From Nematostella vectensis (taxonomy: Eukaryota; Cnidaria; Anthozoa; Actiniaria; Edwardsiidae), in assembly GCF_932526225.1 (NCBI RefSeq), contig NC_064036.1, positions 7,819,519 to 7,883,518 of the forward strand: 64,000 nt of DNA, written 5' to 3'. Of this stretch, positions 1-10,487 are shown piece by piece. Numbering within the stretch: the stretch's first letter is position 1; every line of letters starts with the position of its first letter. The translations under genes were made by a program, and so were the position numbers. Under the pieces are notes generated by a model, which saw only the letters and a list, made by a program, of their open reading frames with translations, was not told the DNA's origin and did not search any database.

Positions 1-3000
1 ACACCACAGCGCTTGAATCTGCCATCACCGATAGATCGAGATACCTCAAGCACCCCTAAGACACGCCCATCTCTGTAATGGCATTTAGAAATATAAGGGA
101 AAATTGCTTATTGCAATAAATGATCATGAAAATAATAGAAAAAAAAATGTTGCTTACTTGACATATCCACCAGCTTTTTGGATCCTCATTCTTTCATCAT
201 ACTGTAAAATATAAAAATTAAAAGAAAAGGCTGTCAATACACATTAGCTGTTTCTTGAGTGTCTTTTAAAATAATACTCATCTGAAAAAGGGGGAAAATA
301 CTGTAAGGGTGCCTCCACCCCCCCGCCTATGGACCCGCAAGGCTTTGTGCACAGTACAATACTCCTGTTATCTTATTGAAACATGATAAAACTTTACCCC
401 TGTTGGTGAATGGTCCTTAGAAAGCCGTACTACTGATATTTTGCCAGCGCTGTCACATCTGCAGACGAGTGCCTACATATAACAAGTGCCATAAGTCTAC
501 TCCACTTTATTCAGAGGGCCTAAGAATGCATAAAAAAGGCCTACTATGGTCCACTAATAAGGACAACCTTACAAAAGGGGAAAATGTTCAAAAGAGTTAA
601 AACTAAAAAAAATTGAAAAGCCTGTTTTTGTGTATTTTTTTAACAAATTGCTAAATTGCTGGCTTGCAACCTGACAGTATGAGGTTACCTCCAGGTAATC
701 AGGTAATTAAAAGTGCAAAAAAGCAATATAAACTTCCTTGCCCTTGTGCTTCCCTATGTTTAGTATTGTTAGCTCATACCAAAGGGTCCTTACCTTACTG
801 TCACCTAGATTAGCAACATACAAAGTGTTATTGATGACCAGTACAGAGACTGCAGTAGAGCCATCTTTCCAAACAGGAGTGCTATACAACATAGAAATAC
901 ACAGTTGATAAAAATACTGACACTCTGTGTTTATAGACAACTGTATATAAGTGATAGTACCAGCCTGAAGTACATGCAGGCTTGTTGCAAAGCCTGTTGA
1001 CGACAACCTTTTGTCAATCGACTGTATACTGTATGTATTTTGATTCACTGTACAGCTGGCCTATTGTTAGTTTTATTTTTTAATTAGCCCATGTTCTCTG
1101 TCTGGAGAAACAACTTCTTGTCAAAAGCATTTTCTTTCTACTCACCCCTTTGAGGCCTCATGTAAGAACTGTTCATCTGTTAGGGTATAAGCATCAACAA
1201 GACACTTCTTGATTTCTTTGTCCTTGCCAGTTATACTGCCTGAATGAAATGGAGAATGTGAGTCATTAGTGAAATCCAATTATCAGCAAGTTATACTTGT
1301 AAGAATCTATATCAGTACCACAGTTTGTAGCTAGATTTATTAAATGTAATCATGCACAGTGTGCATATTTACCAAGATCGTTAACCTTTTGGCATTCTGC
1401 TCTTGATGTTTTCATGCAGGTGTTCAGCAGCAAACAAAGAAGCCCTTGGACCAGCATGACCATCAAACACAGCATAATAAGCCATCCTCTGACTGCAATA
1501 GCAAACAAATCGTCTCTTAATAGATAGATATCGGTAGCCATCAAACACAGCATAATAAGCCATCCTCTGTCTGCAATAGCAAGAAAATGGTCTCAATAAT
1601 AGATAGATATTGGTAACCTGAGTATCAGGCCATCCTATGTTTCTATCACGTCGGCGAGAAACAAGACAAGGGCCTGATACAAGTACTGTTCAAATCGCAT
1701 GTTCTCATGCCGGATTCCGGCATGACTGCTGATTGGTAAAAAAAAACAAAGGGTACTCAAATTGGAGGCGCTGATTGGATCAGCTATATATAGTACCTTA
1801 ACCGGTCGACTGCTGTACAGGCCCCGAAACGATCCCAGGACCCGAAATGATCCCGTGACCCGAAACGATACCGAGGAGTCCCCGAAATCAACTCCACGGA
1901 ATTGCGGTAATGGACAAAGGGAAAGCAGAAGAAAGCACTTCCAATTCTTAAAGCATAATTAAGGGTTGACAGCAAATCTATTTCTAACTTAAATTCCAAT
2001 ACAATACTTCTATTTATTACATTGCCCCGGCGGTAAACCCATAAACAGAGTCCAAAACAAATACACAACTTTTAATCGCTACTGAAAGGAGTACAACATA
2101 AACATAGCACAGCCAAAGCACAGCCTTGCTCAGAACAACCAAACTTTTGACCTTCGAAACATTTGCAATTCCAACACATGACTCTGACACTATAAATCTC
2201 GTTTCCGGTAAACATCACCCCTAAAAATCTATATTCATTTGACAACCAAACGTGTTTTTTACCACGAAATCCATGTTCACACGAGCGAATATTTACCGAC
2301 AGCCGGTTTGGCCGAGAAGATGGAATGACAAAAGCACACTGAGTAATGCACTCGAACAACCCTTTTACTACCGTTGCAAAATATTAAGAGATGTGGCTTT
2401 TGTTGAAAGCAATATGTGAGTTTTAAATTTCCTTATGTAGTAGTGCGTACACCACTGCATGATTTCTCTCTATCTCTCTTTATGATAGGTCTTTCATTCA
2501 CCGAGCACAAACGAACATTTTCCTACGGGAATGCAGAGGCATGTCTAATCTTTGGAGACATTTGTTTATGGCTTGTTATGTATGAATTATTTTTTTCACG
2601 CCTGGTTCTTCAAATTACAATCACTGGAATTTTTATTTGACCCCAACTGCTGACTCAACAAAGCTGTCGAAAGCTGTATTTCCCGCGCAGTCGCATAGTT
2701 AATTCAAATTTCTGGATAGTGACAAAAATGACGCTCAAATGTTTCATATGTTTTTAAAACTGAAAGCCAATCCTTCCACATTCCTTTTGTTTGTCCATTA
2801 CCGCAATTCCTTGGGGTTCATTTCGGGGACTCTTGGGGATCGTTTCGGGTCCCGGGATCAGTTGGGGTACTTTTGGGGATCATTTCGGGTCCTGGGATAT
2901 TTCGGGTCCTGGGATCATTTCGGGTCCTGTACACTGCTCATTCTCAGAGTAATGGCGGACTCCAAGAGTGCTTTTGACCTTGCGTTAGCAGAATCAGAGA

Positions 3001-5418
3001 AATCGTTTTCTATAACATTTAAAAAAAATTATTTTCCTTTCTTCATTTTCTTCGGAAAAATTCCGCCTGATACTCAGGTTAGATCAAATGTTTTGCCCAG
3101 GCCGGTCATTGCGTGTGTTTATTTCTCATTGGTTTTGTTTTTTTTAAGCAAACATCTACTAGTTATATCAAAGGCGCTGGATATCATAGAAGCTGCTTGA
3201 TCCTATAGACATCATTAGTAGTTTCTATCAAATTTTTAGACAGACCAGGCGCTGAATATTCAAGAAATTTGTCTGTGAGAGCACGAAGAATGATTGGGAT
3301 TGTTTGCAGAACTTCCCGCGAGTTGTTGATTGAGTGAGCTTATCAAATAATGGCATTTGTGTTCAAGCAGCGGTTTGTCTATTTAGACGAAAAAGCCTGT
3401 AGTAAATTGGTGATGTGAATATTCTGTAGTAATTTAGTGATGTGTTGATCTGCAGTCATATAAATAAATCGTAAATCTCCTGAGCTGTGAACTATCTTTG
3501 CGTTTCAAATCATTTAGCATAAAGTTACCCTCACCGGGGTTCGTCGTTACTAAAATTATTACCCTTGCATAAAACCAATATTTAGGTTTTTTTCTACATA
3601 AATGCTGTTTATAACTTGATTTGGGCATTTGATTTTACCACCACGCGAGTCATTGGAAAATTGAAAACTGACGTATTTTAACAGTGGCCTGAAAAAGGGT
3701 GGCAGGCGTCGCGTCTAGTATTTGTGTCAGGCGTACTTTTATTTTTCCTCTCCGACTTTTGAAAAATAAAATCGCCTGATACTCAGGCTAAGATATTGGT
3801 AGCCATTGAACGCAGCATAATAAGACATCCTCTGACTGCTAAAAGGAACATCCATCAGACTATCCATCAGACTCAGCTTAAATTTTGACTTGCACGATTA
3901 AAGAGCTTGTGACTTACACATCATCCCCCCGCCCGGGTTCAGGGTAGTACTCATCCCTAATAACGTGAGCATCCTGCATTTCCTCACGCTCTCCTTTTCT
4001 TTCAGCAAAAAATCCCTTCAATTTATAGAGTTTTACACCTGAAATATATAAGTGGAAATTACACTTTTAATGTAAAATATAAAAATACACGTCAATTGAA
4101 TAAGAATTATAAGAGCAAGGGACTGGATATGCTTAGACTCGTGTAATTGAGTTAAAATGTGTAACCGATGTGCCAACTGATGAGCCAACTGATGAGCCAA
4201 CTGATCTCAAAACTATTTGGAAAGCACACAATAATACGAAATGCTTGTATTATTATTATATCATTATATCTTTTATGACATTATATTTATTATATTTTTC
4301 ATGGCACTAATGGCTTTTGCCACTTGCACCACTGATCAATGTAAACGGTAAACATTATCATAATAATATGCATATTAATCCTTTGGTTATGATTGGCTAT
4401 ACTCAGGGCCAGTGAGGGTTATTTTTGTGATCCGTGAATGGCCTTTTTTGTTCATTGGGAATCGTGCAAAGGAGAAATTGAAAACCATGATCCCTAATTG
4501 CTACCTTCCCTGTGATTCGTGAATGGCGATATTTGATCAGGGTGAATTGTGATCTATGCTCTTTAAAAATCGTGAATCATGATTTCCGAGTAAAGAATGA
4601 CCCTTGTCGTCAGTTTATCGTGAAACATGATTTCCGATTTTTGAAACTCGTGAAACGTGCCGGAACCCCCTTACCGCCCCTGTATACTAGTGTGCATATG
4701 AATGGTTCCAAGGACTCACTAATATGGGTTTTCATATGTGAGTCCCATTTGGGAGTTCTTCAGTACAAACCTGTAGCAAGTTTTTTGACATTATCTTTGC
4801 TTATCTCCTCAGCTTTCCTCTTCTCCCCCCTGGATTCACTACTCTCCAGGGGAGGGAGGTCTCCAAACAGATCAATACACTTGTCACTACCATTCAGGTT
4901 TGATGGCTCTCCCCGGGTCGAGGTTTCAGACACTGTAGATTAAATAAAAAAAACACTGGTAATGATAAAGGGAAAATAAATGAGGCGAGGCAGGGGAAGT
5001 AGTGTTGCGTGGTTAAATGCTGTAACCCATTGCATACCTGCCAACTCTCCTGGTTGAGACTTCCGGCTTTTTATCAAATCTCCCGGTCCTCCCGGTTTTA
5101 CCTTAAATCTCCAGCTTTATGACAAAATTTTAATCGTTGAGAAATTGGCTCATACTTTGGAGTCGTTAGATAGTTTAGGGGTTGGCAGGTATGCAGTGCC
5201 AAGTTTTTAACCATTATTATTACATCCCCAGTATTTCCTATAACTTACTTTTATTTTAATCACAAAAGTGTTGGACACAGACAACTGCCTAAAATCCAGA
5301 ACTAGCTTTATTTGGGCCACCCGTATTCCGTGGTGTTTGCCCCATAAAATTTCCATAAACTTCTATCACTTATACCAGTACACATACCTGGGGGAGGAAG
5401 GTCGCCAAATAGATCCAT
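1..5418 (-). CDS. ILKAP: ILKAP-type PP2C serine/threonine phosphatase (3' end outside window)
   Basis: Metal-dependent protein phosphatase of the PP2C family, closest to integrin-linked kinase-associated phosphatase. Nine exons, all phase-consistent: 5388-5418, 4771-4932, 3918-4038, 1386-1492, 1146-1239, 794-881, 398-472, 158-201 and 1-72. The start encodes MDLFGDLPPP, the ILKAP N-terminus; a second LFGDLPPLESS motif follows in exon 2, as in the vertebrate protein. Exon 3 gives AERKGEREEMQDAHVI, exon 4 YYAVFDGHAG (the metal-binding DGHxG motif, here with Ala), exon 6 WKDGSTA and ANLGDSK, exon 8 YDERMRIQKAGGYV, and exon 9 DGRVLGVLEVSRSIGDG. The C-terminal part (second metal-binding Asp, DN motif) would lie left of base 1. 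The exon 4 donor is a weak GTTAAC. The 2.4 kb intron 3 carries a large foldback insertion and two partial copies of the exon 4 acceptor region. Known role of the family: negative regulation of integrin-linked kinase signalling; function here is inferred. Confidence 0.95.
1538..1570 (-). repeat. Duplicated exon 4 acceptor and exon start of ILKAP (copy 2)
   Basis: On the minus strand this carries the start of ILKAP exon 4 (QRMAYYAVFDG) again, directly preceded by a TTGCAG acceptor, about 78 bp upstream of the true exon. Downstream the reading frame diverges and runs into the polypyrimidine tract of the real acceptor. It is a tandem duplication of acceptor plus about 32 exonic bases, not a functional full exon. 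Confidence 0.85.
1616..3790. mobile_element. 2.2 kb foldback insertion in ILKAP intron 3
   Basis: The insertion is bounded by inverted CCTGAGTATCAGGC (1617-1630) and GCCTGATACTCAGG (about 3774-3787). It is flanked on both sides by agatattggta (1605-1615 and 3791-3801), a perfect 11-bp candidate target-site duplication. Inside are long inverted arms, roughly 1811-1950 and 2770-2938, rich in ccCGAAAyGATCCC-type words. An additional internal CCTGATACTCAGG end at 3066-3079 suggests nesting or an internal solo end. No transposase-like ORF is visible. The superfamily is unassigned; the length of the target duplication would suit a Mutator-like or foldback element. Confidence 0.7.
3803..3835 (-). 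repeat. Duplicated exon 4 acceptor and exon start of ILKAP (copy 3)
   Basis: A third, diverged copy of the exon 4 start (QRMSYYAAFNG) with an adjacent AGCAG acceptor. The 2.2 kb foldback insertion now separates it from copies 1 and 2; the shared agatattggta flank shows that the insertion landed inside this small tandem array. Confidence 0.8.
4404..4682. mobile_element. Non-autonomous CAGG...CCTG element (hAT-like, short TSD)
   Basis: The left end CAGGGCCAGTGAGGGTT and the reverse complement of the right end, CAGGGGCGGTAAGGGGGTT, form imperfect terminal inverted repeats. The flanking bases read tatact on both sides (4398-4403 and 4683-4688), a 5-6 bp target duplication. The interior holds several degenerate copies of a 'gtgaaacgtga' word and no coding capacity. 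It lies in ILKAP intron 2. A similar interior word occurs at 11503-11650 in ureG intron 2. Confidence 0.6.
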
Positions 5419-5537
5419 GAATAGGAAGAAAGGATAGAAAATAAAGTTGGGGCTATTTACACAACGAAATCGAACCTCATTCAAATATGGCGGATGGCGG
5501 CACGGTTAAAAAGACTGGGCTTACCACAGGCATACCG

Positions 5538-5770
<233 letters not shown>

Positions 5771-6463
5771 TCGCAGCGGCACTAAAAGAGGAAGCACACG
5801 GCAAAGAAATCCAGGAAACTCGATGAGCATGTTATGTATTGCCATGCCCCAATCTTCAAGAGATCCTTCATCCCTCCAACCCCGCTTCCTTCCACCCCTC
5901 CCCTCCCATTTAAAGGGGGATTTAAAGGGGTGAATTTGGGAGGAGCCGACCATGTGCGGTAACAGGGGCTCATATGAGCCCCTGGCGGTAACCAATATTT
6001 TCGTAAAGCATACCATTTTAGATGTCCATAAGGAGGAATGAAAAACAGAAAGAAAAAATAGAAAGAAAGGAAAAAAACTTAGCGAAAAAAAATCTAATTT
6101 CGGACATTTTCAGCATGACTGACGTTACAGACTGTCGGTGTATTTTCAGCATGATGCGTGCGTCACAGCACAAGGGCTAATACCAAAGGAGCAGACTCGT
6201 ACCCAGTCGTTATTTGCTGTTGCGCGGACATCCACAGGAATTCTGAAGAGAAGACTAGACACAGGTGACAGTCGTACTGAGCAGGATAACAACATCACTA
6301 TAGCAACACACGAACTCCCAAGAAACGCAAGCGTGAAAAAGACCCCCGATATGAGGATAGGGCTAGGAACCTGGTAGTTGTCTCCTTATAGACCTTTGCA
6401 TTGTACGGACGCTGGATCCTCGAGCAAGACTTATGTATTTTGACTTTTTTAACTTTGTTGATC

Positions 6464-6618
6464 CAGTAGCGGATCTAGGGGGAGAGTTTAGGGGGTTTAA
6501 ACACCCCCCCCCCCCCCTTGGGCTTCCAGAAAGCCATATGTAACAAAAATAAATTACCCCCTTCCCACCTTTGTCACTGGGCCAAACCCCCCTTTGCGAA
6601 AGGCTAGATCCGTCCCTG
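6464..6618. mobile_element. Short CAG...CTG MITE with 5-bp TSD (hAT-like)
   Basis: 155 bp from CAGTAGCGGATCTAGG to a right end whose reverse complement is CAGGGACGGATCTAGCC. Both flanks are tgatc (6459-6463 and 6619-6623), a perfect 5-bp target duplication. The interior is a poly-C-rich non-coding stretch. Confidence 0.72.
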
Positions 6619-6819
6619 TGATCCCCAAGCTACACAGAGTATCTATACTCGAGTGAATTTTATTAGTATCATTTTTTGATGCGAAGAGAGAGGGGTTCTT
6701 CCAAAAAACAACTGTGTGATGTAAAAGAATAACGTTTTGTTTTTAATAGTGTTTTTTTATCCGTGTACAGAAGCTTTAAAAAAAAAACATAACGCTTCCC
6801 AGACGAAAACCAATAAGTT

Positions 6820-7143
6820 TTACTCATTGCTGATCACATCCTTGTCATGAGACGTCACTTTTTGAATGACTATCAGGAGGTATTCGTTGTCGGGAGCAAC
6901 CATGAACTCCATCTTGTTAGTGCGCACGCGTATAAATCGCAGCTCGTTTTGAGGATCCATATCCCGCACTGCACTATGGGCAAAGTAAGCCAGCGGTGCA
7001 AACTCAGAGGCGTACAGTTGAGTGGTAGGGATGTCCATGGAGGATTTGATTGGTTCTCCTTGGTTGTTGATTACAAGCCAGCCCATGACTCCCGGATGAA
7101 GCGAGATTCGTTGAAGCGTGTTTTCAACTTCGGATGTAGTCAT
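6820..7143 (-). CDS. DYNLRB1: Dynein light chain, roadblock type
   Basis: A 107-residue roadblock/LC7 light chain of cytoplasmic dynein that dimerises and binds the dynein intermediate chain. Family hallmarks are visible: VENTLQRI at the N-terminus, PIKSSMD, then VRDMDPQNELRFIRVRT, and MVAPDNEYLLIVIQ near the C-terminus, in the usual order and at close to the usual length (about 96 aa). The start at MTTSEVENTL matches the family start; an upstream in-frame ATG at 7242 lies beyond a TTTGCAG acceptor (near 7156) and belongs to an intron. A GTAAGTAG donor near 7309 implies a 5' UTR intron of about 150 bp. The coding part is a single exon. Another dynein light chain lies 2.7 kb away on the same strand. 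Confidence 0.96.
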   Translation of the reverse strand: MTTSEVENTLQRISLHPGVMGWLVINNQGEPIKSSMDIPTTQLYASEFAPLAYFAHSAVRDMDPQNELRFIRVRTNKMEFMVAPDNEYLLIVIQKVTSHDKDVISNE

Positions 7144-7310
7144 GATTCCAAACTGCAAACTAAAATACATTAAAAAAATGATAAAAAATGGTCTGTGTAT
7201 TTTCTCCTTACAGGCGAAACTTGCAACATCGGGGCCGACCAACCAAAAGAAAAAAAGGCCGGAAATTTGAGCAAATTTGCCGGTTCCTAATTCCAGTCCA
7301 TCTACTTACG

Positions 7311-9808
7311 GAGGGAGGGGGATATGCTTAACGACACCCGTAGTGCCATTGATATAATTCAAGTTTTTCTCCCCTTTTGCAACTCTAAAGCGCGATAATC
7401 AACCTTGCACTAAGAATTAGCGCCCTGCAGCCAAAACTATTTTCCTTGCTTTCATTTGTGAGGGATAAATTGTGATAAGAGAGAGTTTCTATTTTCTTTT
7501 GGTTCTGTTAATGATAAGTTGTGACAAGAGAGAATATTTTTGAAACATTGCTACATAATCCTTAAATTGGAATAAATATATCGTTAGAATATCGCCACAT
7601 CGGTGCTGCTTCTTTTTCTTTATAAAGAAATTTATATTTTCTTGTTTATAAGTATCGTTGTTGCTATGTAATTATAAAAACGTTTTTAAAAGGAAATGAT
7701 GGGAATTCAGGTATATCGACTGACTGTGTTTTTATTAAACAAAAATAATCGGGCTTACAGTTAGACTGGCGAATGCATGATTTTCTTACCTTTTGTCCGG
7801 TTGTTTTATCTGGCAAAGGGAAGAGATTAAATGAACTTCAGAGAGGGCCTCAAAATCGCTCTCTCAAATTTAATGATATTCCAGAAATACTTGTTCTAGT
7901 TATTTAAAAATTTAGTAGATCACGCGATGAATAATGGCTCGTTAACACGCGCGGTATGAGAAGACAGCCGCGGCTTACAATAGCCATAGAATTCAAACAC
8001 AGAAAAGAAAACTCAACATAGGGCAGGTGGGTTAAAAGCTGGTGTACCGCTTTTCATCATACGAGATGAGAAGTGTAACCTCAATGTCAATCATGGGGTG
8101 CTTTAACCAGACAGGATAGGTATATAATAGATACAGTATAAGCAAAGAGAAAATTAAAATGAGACATTATTTATTCAACATTATAGGTGTTTGTTTACGT
8201 TACGTAGAGATAAATACGGACTAAAGAACTAGACTGAATAAGTGAGATAATAAACGCATATACTTTTTGAATATTTAAAACTGTCAAATAGGGTTGCACC
8301 GGGCAAATGTGTTTTAATAATATGAAAAAACAGTTTTAGATTGGGCTGTCTTGATCGTGCAGTTGTATGCAATGTGCATTTGTTTTGATATACCCCTCCC
8401 CCTGAACCTGGTTACATACCTGTGGGTTTAAAAAGACAATATGAAAACAACAGCATTTACGAGGAAAGGAGCAGATTGATGATGATATCATAAAGTGGAT
8501 TAGCGACCCCCCTGAACCCAGACAAAAAATGTGTTCCTTAAAATTGACATCTCTAAATAATCGTAGAAGTTTCTTTGATTGACACATCAAAGATAGCAGA
8601 ATAGGCCAATGCTAAGGTTATTAGACTGTAGCAATGTGCTCTGACAAAGCACAAAATCACACCCCATAAAACTGAGACATAGATTTTCCACCTTAAGAAT
8701 ACTGGACTCTAGAATTCTATAAAAAATGTCAATCTCTCAATGAACATGCAACACATTGTTTTATACAATGTATTACCAAACCGTGTTTCCTACTGTTATT
8801 CAGGTTTTCAGAAAAGTCTTCATTCTATACAGTGGGTAAAATGTTAAAGCTGAATTTGTTGATGACTGTTGAGAGTTCAAATCCATTCCTCATATGGGAG
8901 TAGTTGGTAGTTAATCATTCCAACATGACCAATAAATTCCCTTGCTGTGTGCAGTAAGGAAAATAAAAAAAAAAAAGCCGTCACTTGGTTTAGACAGTTG
9001 ATAGGCTACACACTTTTCCTAAGCAAGACAAAAATTTTGGATTCGCTGAGGTACCCAGGTCAAAGTTTTAATCTTTAAAAAACCCTACTTTAAAAAAATC
9101 CATCTTTAAAAAATCCTATTAAAACAAATCTAACAAGTCAGACATTTGACAAACCTGGGTACCATAGCCTCCAGCTTTGTTTATTTTTTTGTTTGATGAC
9201 TTGCTTTTTGTGGGCAGACTATTGAATAAACAAGAGAAGATTGATGCTATGGTAAACAGGGTAACATTTGCTAGTTTATCTGACAGCGTTTGAGGTTGCA
9301 TCAGAATCACTGGGTATCCAAGCACACAGTCAGTGGGTAAAATAAAATGTGATTAATATTTGGATTTACACTTTGCAACAATAGTACAAGAAATAAGCAC
9401 AATAATTAACAAATAACTTACACTATGGCTACAAAAAAAACTAAATTTAGATTGGATATCTTATAAAAAGTTTGGGACCTATGTACTATTATTGGAACAG
9501 TCTTGACAGTTGTTTGGTCACAAAGATATATCCAAGTGATAATTTCCTGGTTGTATCTTGCATCTTGAAGACATATGTCATGAAAAGTTCCTCTATAAAC
9601 AACTTTCTTTTATAAATTCCTTGAGATAAGACATCCATTCCTCATGGTACATATATCACAGGGTAAAGATATACACGACTCACAAAACATGGGTAAAATG
9701 AAGCCCTGGAGCAGCAAATATAACGTAGAATTAGGTACACAAAACAACAAAAAATGTTGTAGAAATTCGCGCCCCTCTTTCGAAAATAATATCTGTTTAC
9801 GAGAGAGT
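7311..9808. other. Intergenic and probable UTR sequence between two dynein light chain genes
   Basis: AT-rich sequence holding the roadblock gene's 5' UTR exon and promoter on the left and presumably the 3' UTR of the Tctex gene on the right. The short open frames here (for example 8336-8590 and 9119-9325) have no recognisable domain and poor start context. No RNA gene was recognised. Confidence 0.6.
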
Positions 9809-10150
9809 TTAGATAGCCAAGCCAAACACACTGACAATACAGTACATGGTCTTGTTCTCCCATCTCACGGTACAGCTTCCGTCGGTCGTGTTATCCCAGT
9901 AGCACGAGCTCGAAGTATGTAGACCTGCTCCGTTTTTCTGCATGATAACGCAAGTAACGATGTACTTGAACGGTTTTCCCAGCTTGGTCAGTTGGTTTAG
10001 ACATTGCTCGACGACATTTGAGGTCCATTGGTTGACTTTGTTGTGTTGATACGCATTTCCACCGATAGCGCCTTCGATTCCTTCCTTAATTATGTTGCTA
10101 ACTTCATCGACGACAAACGAGGTTTCTTCAGCAGATTGGTACTCATCCAT
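9809..10150 (-). CDS. DYNLT1: Dynein light chain, Tctex type
   Basis: A 113-residue Tctex-type light chain, the full family length, in one exon with no intron in the coding sequence. It matches DYNLT1 almost residue for residue: [67 protein letters not shown] and [19 protein letters not shown]. The protein is a homodimeric adaptor on the dynein intermediate chain that links the motor to cargo. The start codon lies 337 bp from the oppositely oriented ureG start, so the two share a compact promoter region. Confidence 0.97.
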   Translation of the reverse strand: MDEYQSAEETSFVVDEVSNIIKEGIEGAIGGNAYQHNKVNQWTSNVVEQCLNQLTKLGKPFKYIVTCVIMQKNGAGLHTSSSCYWDNTTDGSCTVRWENKTMYCIVSVFGLAI

Positions 10151-10487
10151 TTTGAGTGTTTATGCAACGGTTTACAAAGAATATCGTAGAGTCTGTTTGT
10201 GGCTCAAAATGGTTGCTCGCCTTCAAAGTTGTCCTCACCGACTACGTAGCAACCACCTCGGTTCAGGCCCCCGTCGGAAAAAAAACGTTGCCCGAAATCA
10301 ACTTCGGACACCCTTCGACACGGTTTCCCTAAAGCTAATAAATAGTCGAAGAGCGTTTTGGCAAATCGAACAGTACTCGTCAAGACAACAATAGCTGTGT
10401 TTCTTGTTTCGGGTTTCGTGTCTGCTTGTTTGCAGGTCGTGCAAGGTCGCTGTAAATTTTTCGTCTGAGCTAAAAAAATCAATAGCA
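10151..10487. promoter_or_regulatory. Candidate bidirectional promoter between DYNLT1 and ureG
   Basis: 337 bp separate the two divergent start codons. The sequence is more CpG-rich than the surrounding introns and contains no clear TATA box on either side, as is common for shared housekeeping promoters. Transcription start sites cannot be placed from sequence. Confidence 0.5.

Noticed and set aside
8336-8590. 84-residue minus-strand frame
   Set aside because: No domain or conserved motif and it lies in AT-rich intergenic sequence.
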